A stretch of DNA of 64,000 nucleotides, taken from the NCBI GenBank assembly GCA_010015655.1, contig ML976678.1:348430-412429 (forward strand), given 5' to 3'. Source of the DNA: Bimuria novae-zelandiae CBS 107.79 (taxonomy: Eukaryota; Ascomycota; Dothideomycetes; Pleosporales; Didymosphaeriaceae). Of this stretch, positions 36,875-46,458 are shown piece by piece. How positions within the stretch are numbered: position 1 is the first letter of the stretch; each line of letters starts with the position of its first letter. A program made the translations under genes and the position numbers. The notes below the pieces were generated by a model. It was not told where the DNA came from. It ran no database searches and worked only from the letters and a program-made list of their open reading frames with translations.

Positions 36875-37449
36875 CTAGCCGTCAATCGTGACAGGCTTAC
36901 CATCAAACTCAATAACCTCGCCCTCATCCTCGCTATCATCCCACCGCTTATACCGCCTCCGACGAGATGCAACGAGATCATCACTGCCTACTCCAAATCA
37001 GCATCCGTCCATCAATCTCACAGCATTCACTTACCACGCCGCTCCTCCCTCCGCTCCTCCTCCCTACCACCCTTCCCATGTCCCCGCCCCATTCCCTCCC
37101 TCTCCGCGCGCATATCCTCCCGCACCTCCCCCTCCTCAATCTCCTGCCACTCATCAATCTCTTCATAAGGCTCGACCGCCTCCATAAGCCGGCCAATCCG
37201 GCTCTTCTTGGGCTTCTTGCGCAGACCCACGGCGGTAGCGACGGGGACGGCGACGCGTTTGAGGCCCAAGTAGAGTGTTGAGACGAAGGTTTTCGGGACG
37301 GCAGTCGCGGTGCGGAAGGGGGTGGTGAAGAGTGTGGTTGTGGAGCGGGGGAGGACCGGTACGGGTGGTGAGGGGTTGGCGAAGGTTGTTGTTGCGGAGC
37401 GGGGGAGCGTGGGTTTGGGTGTGGGGTCAGTGGTGTTGTTTGGTGACAT
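36875..37449 (-). CDS. Small conserved hypothetical protein
   Basis: Two exons, 37,035-37,449 and 36,875-36,987, flank a 47-bp intron (GTAAGTG...GAGTAG) and give 175 residues. I chose the ATG at 37,449 (MSPNNTTDPTPKP); the frame stays open upstream to 37,692 but that part looks like leader sequence. The N-terminus is Pro/Thr/Ser-rich. The middle has RVAVPVATAVGLRKKPKKSR, followed by an acidic, charged helix (EEIDEWQEIEEGEVREDM) and a basic Arg/Glu run. Exon 2 adds RRRYKRWDDSEDEGEVIEFD and ends KPVTIDG. That acidic ending on a separate exon, in frame, supports the splice. I do not know its function; localisation signals are not obvious beyond basic patches. Confidence 0.65.
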
Positions 37450-38021
37450 GGTGATGTATGCTGTTGGTGAGATGGGTAGAGGGTGAGTATGTGTGATCCG
37501 TGTGGCCAGTCGTGTATCGGTAAGGTGTTGAAGCAGGTCGGCTTGGGCGGTGCGACTTGACTTATCAAGGCCGCGGGGACGTGTGCGTAGGCCCCGACGG
37601 CCTGGCGGTGAAATGTGAACGAGAATTTCAACCCGTTCATTACAAAGGGTCAGTGTGCTTGGCTCATATGCCGCGAAGTTGAAGGTTACCATTTCTTTGA
37701 TGGTTGTTGTACAACATCCACGTCAAACGGACCCCCGATCGTGTTCGCGACTGCGACCGCGAACCACATCTACAACGACGCGATATATTACCTGTCATTA
37801 GTACAGTGTGTCTTTTGCGACGCTACGAGGTGGCTGCATGGAAGGAATGAGATGGTACTATGTTTAGGGGTTGTACATCAGATCAAAATACATTCTCGAC
37901 CTAAGCGTAACAGGAATATAATCCTCTCAGTAGGCTTTACTAATGTGTATTCATATTTGAATTCGGCACCCAAGGGGAATCCGATCCTTGACTCAGTATT
38001 ACCTCAATGTCTCGCATCGCC
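37450..38021. other. Intergenic; chance frame rejected
   Basis: Contains the upstream region of the 36,875-37,449 gene and the 3' flank of the rhodopsin-like pseudogene. A 229-codon plus-strand frame (37,615-38,304) runs antisense into the pseudogene and shows no domain. Confidence 0.5.
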
Positions 38022-39367
38022 TCACACGCTTGCGCTGTCTTCGACTGAAAGAGTTTGCCGAACCATGATAGCATCGGAACGCTGGATTCCCGTATCAACG
38101 TCATGCGTAGTTCCCCTGGAAACTGTAGCTGGTTCCGAGCCCTTTGTGGAGAGTTCGTACCAAGCTCTTCTATCACCCTCCAATGAGGTCCCGGGAGGTT
38201 TATGGTGCAAGGAACCACTCGGTAGGTTGACCGTGCTCCGAGATCGGCTGTGGATGGAAAATAAAGAGCGAATGCTTCCAATCAACGATTCAAGTCCGCG
38301 GTGACTGCGGAATAGGGGTCCTAAAGTAGGGAAGCACGCTGTGATTATCGATGCAAAAACCTCGACGTGTGCCCAGAGATCGTTGTTATCGGCAAACTCT
38401 ATTGTACACCACGTAAGCATAGGATTCGGCATAAACAGATCCTCTACCTACTCAATGTACGGTCTCCATCTCCACCGCGGTATGTTAAGAGTGTGTGGAC
38501 ATAGTAAAGCCGTACGGTAGAGGATACGAGGCAACTATTTCGCGTCAAAAACGGTACATGCTCAAGTCTCAAGGGACTTACAAGCCTCCCGAAAAAAAAT
38601 ATAGCAATGATCGACACCTTTGTAGTTGTTGGGAGCTGTAATCGGAATGGGCTGAACCAATATAGCCACGTCGAGTATGATACCAATCACGGCCAAGACC
38701 GTGAGCAAGGCCGGAAAGCTCACGACGAACTGGGTGCCATCCAATAGCGGGGGAACAGTCCAGAAAGTATGTATATTTCTCGAACTAAAAAGGACGACCT
38801 TTTATTGTTAGCAAATTAACAGTATAGGGGTCACCAGAGAAACTAACAAAAAAGGCGCTGATGATGAACATTGCGTTTGTCACCAGTAAGATATTCGAGA
38901 ATCAATCAAATTTCCGGCGGAGGGTGAAAATCCTCTTGTAAAAAAGGATGACAGATATTTTGATCAAGCCATACGAAAAATGACAGATGATGACGTCAGC
39001 AAATAGAAGCTAATTCCATTAGTCAATTCGGCAAAACTGTGATAATAAAGTTGTTACCTTTCGGTACTGTATCCAGTCCGAATATGTGAAGGACTGGAAA
39101 GGGACTCCACGAACACCAGAACTGATCGCCCACACGGTGCTCACACAGATACCGACCGAATAAATCTGAATACAGTGTGTCAGTGGACGCCATTCACCGA
39201 GGCACCGTCCATACCAAAGTAAAGAGAATAGTCCAGTCATCCCATTGCAAGGGCGAACTACATTTGATGAGCGCAGTGAAACGCAGTGCAACTGCTATGA
39301 GAGCCAGAGAAAGAAGCACCACATTTGTCACAATACTATCGATTGCATCCTGTATTAGCGTCATCAT
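38022..39367 (-). pseudogene. Decayed fungal rhodopsin-like (PTH11-type) membrane protein gene
   Basis: Starting at an ATG pair at 39,367, exon 1 reads MMTLIQDAIDSIVTNVVLLS followed by QWDDWTILFTL, the first helices and the WDD motif of the fungal rhodopsin-domain family. Later pieces are YSDWIQYRK, CHFSYGLIKISVILFYKRIF, AVIGIILDVAILVQPIPI, VSIIAIFFFGR, STVRLYYV and EVFASIITACFPTLGPLF, in the correct family order. Introns with GTATGG...CAG, GTAACA...TAG and GTTAGT...TTTTTAG ends fit, the last with a TGCTAAC branch site. The gene is broken: TGA at 38,902-38,904 sits where Trp is plausible, and joining AVIGIILDV to what precedes and follows needs at least two frame changes I could not explain by splicing. 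The family includes GPCR-like sensors; this copy is probably non-functional. Confidence 0.65.
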
Positions 39368-39899
39368 AAGTTTTCCTGATGAGAACTTTCGATTGCCCCA
39401 AAACTTCGGCAGCGTGGTCTCAATAAAAAGCTACAAATAGAGTAGTATAGTTTAGCTAAGAGTTTATTATCTATCGCACGGGGATATTTATGCAGTTAGA
39501 AGTAATCTAAATAAGAAAGTACTAAATATAATTCTAACTATTATAGCTATATATAAATAAAAAGTTAGTTAGTAACTACACCTAGCTATACAAGTAGATG
39601 TTAATATTTTTTTAGTAAACCTAGTAGGAGTATACGTAAAAGAGCCCCAAGTACTAGTTTAGCTAGTAGTAGCATAAGGCGTGGGAGACGTTAGTAAAGG
39701 CAGCTAGAAGAGTAGATAAAACGAAAAAGAAACTAGGAGTAGATTTAAATAGGAAAATAATAAACATAAATAGCATAGTAGGAGAGGTAGAGGAAGAGTA
39801 GGGAAACGTAGAGAAGAAGTAAGTAGTAAGGGTAAAAAATATTCATAAGCTAGAAACATTATTATAGATTAAGAATATTCATTTGGTATTTATATTATA
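39368..39899. other. Left part of AT-rich island 2
   Basis: AT-rich, purine-rich and stop-filled from about 39,430. No frame or element end recognised. The island begins only about 70 bp beyond the start codon of the decayed rhodopsin-like gene. Confidence 0.5.
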
Positions 39900-40430
39900 T
39901 TATTAAACTAGTTTAATAATTATATAGAATATAATAGCCTACTAGTGTATATATTAGCCGTGCTAGGGGTTAAAGAGGATAAGTAAAAGGATGCCAAGTA
40001 GTACCTGCCTATATTATTTACTATTATTAAAGTTACCTAGTTTATAATTATGTAGTAGACGTTAGAATTATGAGCACTATTTATGAATAATATTAATAGT
40101 AATAGTATATATAAAAGTAAGGATAAGAGTACGTAGTAATAAGACTAGCTAAAGAGGTATTTACAGTACGTCTAGTAAATAATAAATAAGTTTATAGTAC
40201 GTAGTAGTCATAGTCTAATATTGTAAATATTAGATCTATAGATATACGAGCTAAAAATCTATTATAATATAACGTTAGGTAGCTATATAGAGTAGGTAGA
40301 GTAGAATAAGCTACTATATAAGGAGGCATAATTTACTATAGCTTAGTTCTATAGTATAGTATACGGGCTAAAGGAAGTGTCCGATTACAGGGCCTCCGTA
40401 ATCCTGCACTATTACTAATAGTGTAGTAGA
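39900..40430 (+). pseudogene. Degraded fragment resembling fungal telomere-linked-helicase-associated protein
   Basis: Reading the plus strand from about 39,958, and treating TAG/TAA as lost Trp/Gln, gives PILFTIIKVT, then INKFIVRSSHSLI, IYELKIYYNITLGSYIE, NKLLYKEA and FTIAxFYSIVYGL. These resemble the pattern I recall as FMVRG.HSPMQWMLDLRTYGLKIHYNTT...LLYKD..FTMAQFRGMVHGL in the large fungal proteins associated with RecQ/telomere-linked helicases. The match is from memory and only over about 150 codons. There is no intact frame. The fragment is enclosed by RIP-like DNA. Confidence 0.45.
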
Positions 40431-40594
40431 GAATATAGAGCTGGCGCACCTCCTACTACACACTATTTTAAATAGTACTAGCGTTAAGACAGCACGCATT
40501 AGAGATCTTGTCTATAGCTAATTTCTATTACTTAATTAATTAACCGAATTAATTATTGAGACTATTTTATCGTATAGTAATAGAACACTATTAA

Positions 40595-40757
40595 ATTGGT
40601 AATGGACTACGCCCAGTTGTTGCCTTAGATTCTTAATCCTTGGTTATGCGAGCCCTAGATATATAAGTTTAACGCTTAAAGCTTAACTTTAGACTTTTTA
40701 TTAAATTTATAAGTATTCTTCTAGCACCTTTAACACTCGCTTAGCGCGTTTCTGTAC
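40595..40757. repeat. Short LTR-like repeat, copy 2
   Basis: Aligns with 11,426-11,586. Shared blocks include TACGCCCAGTTGTTGCCT, GGTTATGCGA and AAGTATTCTTCT. Most differences are G-to-A or C-to-T, with this copy the more mutated. The right end fades and no target duplication is visible. Confidence 0.65.
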
Positions 40758-41011
40758 TTAGTTTCTTCAATGCAATAATTAGATGTCTTCCCCAGCTCAG
40801 CGCATCACGCAGCACGCTCGTGAATCGTGATGCCTTGCATTATGACGCATATGTCATATTATCTTAGTACCTATCTATACAGAAAGCAGAGAAGCTTCCA
40901 TGCCATTCCTAACCGTAACCGTCATCGTCGCATGCCATGATACAATGCCAAACCCGATTCAAAACGCCATCGCTATGCAATAATACTTCAAACAAACTTT
41001 TCTGCCCTCTC
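40758..41011. other. Edge of AT island 2, 3' flank of PLC-like gene
   Basis: Composition returns to balanced near 40,790. Contains only the 3' flank of the minus-strand phosphodiesterase gene. Confidence 0.5.
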
Positions 41012-42100
41012 TCACAGGCCAAACGCAATAGCAACCATTACAGCGACCACCACCGCGATAATACTTCCATCTCTCCTCATCGCTGGACTCGCATCCCCAT
41101 TCTGCTCCGCTTCGCTCGGCTGCGCTGTAGTAACGCTCTTCCTCCCCACCGCACGCGACACGCCATTCGCCCTATCCACCGAGGCCATCGCCGGGCCCAC
41201 ATTGAAGAAATCCACCAGCACAAAGGTCGGCGCCTTGCTATACACGCTCGTACAGTTATCGATCCGCGTACCCAGCGAGCCCAGCCCCGTCTCCGCATTC
41301 GTAACGTTAACGTAGGTATCGTTGGGCTGCTGGATGCCGAACAGCTGCGTGCTGTACAAGAAGTGGTTCATGAAGAACATGCGGCCTCCCGTCGACGACG
41401 TGGTCAGCCCGCGCGGCCGATCCGGCGTGCAGCTGTAGTTCGTGGGCGACTCGTTTTCGAAGTCGTTTTCGAATATGAAGGTGAACTCGTCCATGAGGTA
41501 GGGGTACTGCGCGCTGGGTTCGGAGAGCGAGGCGACGAAGGCCATTAGGCGGGTGCCGTTCGAGATGAGGGAGTCTAGCGTGGGCCATGTCGTGGGGACC
41601 GTGGAGGGCGAGGGAGGCGTGTAGGCGTACTTGTCGATTCCGGAGGAGGTGAATTGCGGGCCGAGATCTGAGGCGGAGGCGTCGTCGGAGTTGACGAGGA
41701 GGACGGTGACGACTTCGTTTTCATTGTTGTCCATCCATGTCTTGATTTCGCTTAGCCAGTCTGCTAGATTGCCGGCGTCGAGCAGGTCGCAGGTGCTGTG
41801 GCAAAGCCGCCATTTGTCTGCGTTGGAAGTAGTGCCGTTCTTATGTACTTGCGCGGATAGCAGTCGTACACCGGCATCGAGTTGTACGGTGGAGTTGTAG
41901 TACTGGTTGCCAGATGTGGAAAAGGATGTTGATTTGTCCCGCAGGAATGGCGAATCGTGGGCACCGAGATGTGTGATGTTGTTGTAGGCTCTGCTACATA
42001 ATGAAGGCGAGTTATTGCATGCTGTTGATGATTGTGCTGATGTGGTGGCGGAGAGAAAAGGTAATAGTGCTGAAGCTTGGAGCAGACTTCGAAAGAACAT
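41012..42100 (-). CDS. Secreted PLC-like phosphodiesterase, probably GPI-anchored
   Basis: A single exon of 362 codons starts at ATG 42,100 in a good context (CACCATG); the open frame further upstream has no ATG. Residues 1-22 form a signal peptide (MFFRSLLQASALLPFLSATT). The PI-PLC X-like TIM-barrel start is clear: ITHLGAHDSPF at 42-52 with the catalytic-type His at 48, GVRLL at 77-81, and a second His in LCHSTC (residue 101). Several N-x-S/T sites suggest N-glycosylation. The last 14 residues are hydrophobic (AVVVAVMVAIAFGL) after a Ser/Asp-rich spacer, which suggests a GPI anchor. The fungal members are calcium-independent PLC-like hydrolases or have unknown substrates. Activity is inferred from the family only. 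Confidence 0.85.
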   Translation of the reverse strand: MFFRSLLQASALLPFLSATTSAQSSTACNNSPSLCSRAYNNITHLGAHDSPFLRDKSTSFSTSGNQYYNSTVQLDAGVRLLSAQVHKNGTTSNADKWRLCHSTCDLLDAGNLADWLSEIKTWMDNNENEVVTVLLVNSDDASASDLGPQFTSSGIDKYAYTPPSPSTVPTTWPTLDSLISNGTRLMAFVASLSEPSAQYPYLMDEFTFIFENDFENESPTNYSCTPDRPRGLTTSSTGGRMFFMNHFLYSTQLFGIQQPNDTYVNVTNAETGLGSLGTRIDNCTSVYSKAPTFVLVDFFNVGPAMASVDRANGVSRAVGRKSVTTAQPSEAEQNGDASPAMRRDGSIIAVVVAVMVAIAFGL

Positions 42101-42965
42101 GGTGAGAACTGTGGATTCCCGCAATCTGATTATGTCTATAACAAGCCGGGCGCAGCGATCGTGAATGTCTTATAGCAAACTTCGAGCAACCCTAAAGTGA
42201 CGGTGACAGGTTGAGAATGTGATTGAACTTTGGTGGCGTGGTCAAAGATCAAACAAAGCGAAAAATACCCTAGACTTCACAGCAGCACGGCACAATTATT
42301 AAGGCTTACCCGTTCGTCAGCGGGCAAACATGATGTGGCTGGGCTCTTACCCAACGCAATCGCAACGCAGTTTCTGTGGAGCCGCCCACTGGCAAGTGCC
42401 TGCGAGACGCCTTTGCACCGCCCCCGAGAGGCTTCCAAGCCAGTCTCAGGCGTCGTCAGCTCATTGAGCCAAGCTGGTGCGGCTGCCACTGAAACGCGTA
42501 GCGAGCGCGCATCAATGCTCTAAGAATAGGCAAGGTGACGGTGCCACGCCATTGGCAGAATGTTTCGTGAGGCCATGTGGAGCGAGACGTGTTGTGTGAG
42601 GGATTGTGTGAGGGATTGTGTGATGTCAAGACGGAGGGAAAGGGCCCCTGGAGGCTCGGCGCTGCGGGTTCCCGTGGCGATCATCAGCCACATGCTGCAC
42701 CGCGCTTCGTCGCGTCTGGAGGGCGAGACCGTTGTGACGTGCTGGTGGTGTTTTCATCTAAAGTGCGGAAAGATGGTGTTTCCTTGATATTTGATGTTTT
42801 GTTCATCGTTCTGAGAAGTTTGGCAGCTTGATTCCTGTCATTCGATCGTTGACCAGCACGCTCACTCAGCCCAGCCACCGCCCACATCGCGTACTCAGCT
42901 CCAGCACGTACACGTACGAATCCCCGCCACAAGACGTCAAAAACAGATCTTTGCCCCGCAGCAAC
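42101..42965. promoter_or_regulatory. Divergent upstream region of two genes
   Basis: The 865 bp between the divergent start codons of the PLC-like gene and the calycin-like gene. It contains a 12-bp tandem unit (TGTGTGAGGGAT, nearly three copies, about 42,592-42,625). No specific regulatory site is recognised. Confidence 0.4.
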
Positions 42966-43553
42966 ATGGTGACCCTTCGCGCGCCATCCAGCCTCCCGAC
43001 GACTGAGCCCTCTCCGTCCATCCCACCGCCTACCCTTCAATGGCTCTCAGGGCCATGGAACGTGACGCACTCCACACTGCCCATGTGGAAGAAGAATCGC
43101 AATGTCGTGATCACATACACGCCCATCCCGTCTACTTCTTCGCCGCAACTCGATGACGTGGTCACCTACCAGCCTATATCCTCCAGTTCTACCAAAACCG
43201 TACGCGGCGTCGATAAGCCTTTCTCCGTTCCGAATACTGCTGAAGGCGGCGAAGGCGGTCGAGCAAGCCTGGCATACAACTGGAGGGGCAAGGGCTGGCT
43301 TATGATCGCAAGCTCAAAGTGGGAGATACTGGCATACAGTGACGAGGAGGGCACGGAGAATGCCTACGTAGTGACGTTCTTTGCTAAAACGTTGTTTACT
43401 CCTGCTGGGGTGGACGTTTATTCACGGAAGGGCATATTGAAGGCAGAGACCGTTGAAGCGATTAAGGCCGGCCTGGCTGGGTTAGGTGGACAGGTTGCAC
43501 AATTAGCCGCAGGGCTGTTCGAAGTTTCTATGGATGAGGAGAGGAAGGCGTGA
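42966..43553 (+). CDS. Calycin-like fungal protein
   Basis: Single exon, 195 residues from the ATG at 42,966 (AACATGG context); the frame stays open upstream but without an ATG. After a Pro/Ser-rich leader the protein reads LQWLSGPWNVTHSTLPMWKK and then NVVITYTPI, the start of a lipocalin/calycin-like beta barrel in uncharacterised fungal proteins. Further strands are visible in VVTYQPI, LAYNWRGKGWLMIASSKWEI and YVVTFFAKTLFTPAGVDVYS. The C-terminal 40 residues are an Ala/Gly-rich helix. There is no signal peptide, so it is likely cytosolic. Binding of a small hydrophobic ligand would fit the fold but is not shown. The assignment rests on pattern recall. Confidence 0.65.
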   Translation: MVTLRAPSSLPTTEPSPSIPPPTLQWLSGPWNVTHSTLPMWKKNRNVVITYTPIPSTSSPQLDDVVTYQPISSSSTKTVRGVDKPFSVPNTAEGGEGGRASLAYNWRGKGWLMIASSKWEILAYSDEEGTENAYVVTFFAKTLFTPAGVDVYSRKGILKAETVEAIKAGLAGLGGQVAQLAAGLFEVSMDEERKA

Positions 43554-43894
43554 GGTTCATGCTAGGTCTGGTCTTCCGACTGAGGTTGCGTATGTCTATG
43601 ATACCCTTTCCTTCTTTCCTGTAGTAATCCTGGCTGGCGTACTATTGTTAATTGCTGATCAGCAAATGCCTGTATCCGTGTTGTGTTGTCTAGTTCGTAT
43701 TCGCATGCAGGCTTTCGTTCAACGTCTTTCACCTAGTGGTGGCTGTGCCTTCGTATTCCTGGCCCACGGCCTCAGGCCACAGGCCACGCTTCTTTACAAG
43801 GCTGAGGTCTTGACGTAATGTCCTCACTTTGTTTTCATGTTTCCACCGCGTTGCCTTAGCCACGGGCAATGTAAATGGTGTTTAACCAACGGCC
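43554..43894. other. Intergenic, upstream of the HET gene
   Basis: Nothing recognised apart from the upstream region of the HET-domain gene. Confidence 0.5.
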
Positions 43895-45889
43895 ATGGCT
43901 ACTGCAGGCAACCAAAGGGGGAAAGAGAAAAGCTCCACGTCACCGCTGGCGCGATATCTATATCCTCCTATAAGAGACGACGCACACATACGATTGGCCC
44001 GACTGTTTCCATTGACCGAAGCCGACGGCCCGCGAGAAAATCGAAAGGCCGTATCGAGTCCGGTCGTTATCGAGATGGTACAGGCGCCCCTGACGGAAGC
44101 GCCTAGGTACCAAGCTGTTTCCTACACATGGGGCACTTCCGCTGAGCCGATGCAACTCTCAGTCCGTGACGAGGGTTTCATTCCTGTCTCCAAAACAGCG
44201 TTTGACATCCTGCAAAGCCTGCGACCAGAAGTCGGTCATGAGCCAAGTTATTGCTGGATGGATCAAATATGCATCAATCAACAGGATGACGGCGAAAGAT
44301 GGCAGCAGATCCGAATTATGAGGAAGATCTACGAGAAAGCACACTGCACTCTTGTTGTCCTCGCCGGAAACGAGAATTACGACGAAATCCTTGACGCTCT
44401 TCGAGATTTGAGTTTCGCCCCACTTTTGAGCATGCGTGGTCCTTTTATCGCAGATGAAAGCGACGACGAGCGTGAATTCGCCATCCTGCGAGCGATCACA
44501 TTAGCAGATATCCCGCCACAGGTTCTGAACATGTTCCAAAGCGAGAAATACGGCCAAATTCTCACGTCATTGTTCAACAATCCGGTGTTCACGAGAGCTT
44601 GGGTTTACCAGGAGGTAATCAGTTCGAAGCAAGTATGGCTGCTAGGTGCCACAAAAATTCTGGACTGGGACGAATTTGCACGAGCATTCGAGGTCGCGGT
44701 TCGCATTGAAGCAGCAGCTGGAAAAGGCCAGGTCAGCTATACAAAACTAACTGGGCTAGAGTTGATGATTAATGGCCGGATAATTCGACAAGCTGGAGGT
44801 CATATAGACTGGATGCGACTGCACGTTGAGGCGCAAGGCTTGTTAAGAGCGACTGATCACAGGGACAACACTATCGCCCTGACTACATTCCAAGAGTTCT
44901 ATAATGATATACCGCAAATGTATAGGGTACTTGATGTCGCCTTCCTGTTCAAACACGCTGCATACCTCATGGTTCGGGGCTCGAAAACTTTGGATTTCTT
45001 CGCTGCCCTGTCTGGGGCATGGCATTCTCTAGAACGAGACATGGAAGCCATGCCTTCTTGGGTCCCAGACTGGTCAGCGGCGAGAGAAACCATTCCCTTC
45101 TATTGGCCTGCGTCGGAGACCCAGTTTGACGCTGCCAATGGCTACTCTTTCGATCTCCGTCAGGAACATTCCGATCTGTTTTCTGGAAGCGGTGCAGCAG
45201 CACTCATTGCAAGAGGGAAGAAGATTGACATGTTGTCGTGTTATCTAGAGAACCCATTCGAGAAACATAGGTTGCAGTACAATGTGGAAGAGACACTGAA
45301 ATTCCAGCGGCATTGTCGTCTATGGACCGACTACGCAGCCACAATGGGTCACCCACTCATAGACGGTGAAGAAAACTTCGAGACTTTCCGACCAGTGTGT
45401 CGAGCGATGATAGCCGCCATGACCGCAGGGTTCTCCGGCTCTTCCTATTTCACAAACGAAAACTTCTCGGCTCCGGCAAACGAAGAGATCATCGATATCC
45501 TCTATGATGAACTAGTCTTCATGATCGCGGTGCACGACGAGATCATGGCTGGAGAAGATGTACACTACGAGCAATCGTGGGAGAAGGGCTCTTTCATCCT
45601 CGGCCAGTACGGTAGCTACAAAGAAGGTATGCAGAAGCTCGCCCAGTGGACTGCGATATGTTGTGGCAGACGCATAGCGTTCGGGGAAACTCAAGGCATG
45701 GGCTTAGTGCCTCGGTTCGCCAAGCCTGGGGACCTGGTCTGCATATTCCACGGCTCGAAAGTTCCCGTCGTTCTACGAAGACTGGGAAGGACTTACCGTG
45801 TTATCGGGCAGTGTTACTGGAACGGATGGATGTATGGTGAAAAGGTTGACTGGGAAGAAGACGAAGCGGATGAATTTGGTCTTGTTTGA
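43895..45889 (+). CDS. HET-domain (heterokaryon incompatibility) protein
   Basis: Single exon, 664 residues, starting in a GGCCATGG context. The HET domain begins at YQAVSYTWG (72-80) and continues with FDILQSLR (103-110) and WMDQICINQQD (121-131), the three signature blocks, and then the RIMRKIYEKAHCTLVVLAG motif (140-158). The C-terminal half has Trp-rich blocks such as MPSWVPDWS and ends with RFAKPGDLVCIFHGSKVPVV and YRVIGQCYWNGWM, the usual ending of this protein class. HET proteins take part in non-self recognition and can trigger cell death on incompatible fusion, but most paralogues are uncharacterised. No N-terminal NACHT or other signalling domain is fused here. Neighbours give no hint about its partner. 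Confidence 0.92.
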   Translation: MATAGNQRGKEKSSTSPLARYLYPPIRDDAHIRLARLFPLTEADGPRENRKAVSSPVVIEMVQAPLTEAPRYQAVSYTWGTSAEPMQLSVRDEGFIPVSKTAFDILQSLRPEVGHEPSYCWMDQICINQQDDGERWQQIRIMRKIYEKAHCTLVVLAGNENYDEILDALRDLSFAPLLSMRGPFIADESDDEREFAILRAITLADIPPQVLNMFQSEKYGQILTSLFNNPVFTRAWVYQEVISSKQVWLLGATKILDWDEFARAFEVAVRIEAAAGKGQVSYTKLTGLELMINGRIIRQAGGHIDWMRLHVEAQGLLRATDHRDNTIALTTFQEFYNDIPQMYRVLDVAFLFKHAAYLMVRGSKTLDFFAALSGAWHSLERDMEAMPSWVPDWSAARETIPFYWPASETQFDAANGYSFDLRQEHSDLFSGSGAAALIARGKKIDMLSCYLENPFEKHRLQYNVEETLKFQRHCRLWTDYAATMGHPLIDGEENFETFRPVCRAMIAAMTAGFSGSSYFTNENFSAPANEEIIDILYDELVFMIAVHDEIMAGEDVHYEQSWEKGSFILGQYGSYKEGMQKLAQWTAICCGRRIAFGETQGMGLVPRFAKPGDLVCIFHGSKVPVVLRRLGRTYRVIGQCYWNGWMYGEKVDWEEDEADEFGLV

Positions 45890-45916
45890 GGGCATTTACG
45901 CACCGCTCAAATGCCC
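45890..45916 (+). other. Perfect 8-bp stem-loop directly after the HET stop codon
   Basis: GGGCATTT at 45,890-45,897 pairs with AAATGCCC at 45,909-45,916, with an 11-nt loop, followed by a T-rich run. In a fungal 3' UTR this could influence mRNA end or stability, or be chance. Confidence 0.4.
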
Positions 45917-46458
45917 TTCTTTTTTACAGGATGCGTCTTCGAATGTGCTGTGGGTCACCCGCTGTACCAGCTGTTGGTGGTGCCTCTCACGCACTCGAAA
46001 AAGTCGCAGATAGCGCCAGCCATCTCCTCCCAGAACTAACCAAAGTACGTCAAGTCACCCCAGGCTAATCTGCGGGTTTTTCGAGGGCGTGAGAGGTGGT
46101 GGACGGTGGGATCTTCCCAGGTTTGCACCAGTCTCCGTATTACATATCCTGGGAGTGTGAAAAGGCTGGATGCGCCTGTTACATGCGAGGATTTAATCAT
46201 CAGTTATTGAAATTTAGTGGCGACTGTTGTAGTGCTTTATGAGTAATTGTATTTATGACTGAGCAGCCCGTTGGTGACTAGCCCGTGCCAAGACTTCGAG
46301 ACGCTAATTAGCAATCGTTGGGTGCGACATGGGTATGGCTCGTCAGCTTTCTTCCGGAGTAGTGAGCCTTTAACGTTGCTGCTATTGCGACACCTTTCAA
46401 CATCGCGATAACCCGCTATTCCCGGCTCGTAGAATCCATTTTAAACCCCGGTGCCAAT
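45917..46458. other. Intergenic with imperfect long inverted repeat
   Basis: Positions 45,983-46,011 and 46,068-46,096 are inverted repeats (26 of 29 pairs) around a 56-nt loop; shared blocks are CCTCTCACGC, CTCGAAAAA and CGCAGAT. The rest holds the upstream region of the F-box gene. Confidence 0.55.

Noticed and set aside
37615..38304. 229-codon plus-strand frame
   Set aside because: It lies antisense to the C-terminal exon of the rhodopsin-like gene, has no domain, and the minus strand shows clear family motifs in the overlapping part.
42101..42124. Upstream start for the PLC-like gene
   Set aside because: The codon at 42,124 is TTG; the ATG at 42,100 has a good context and begins a signal peptide.
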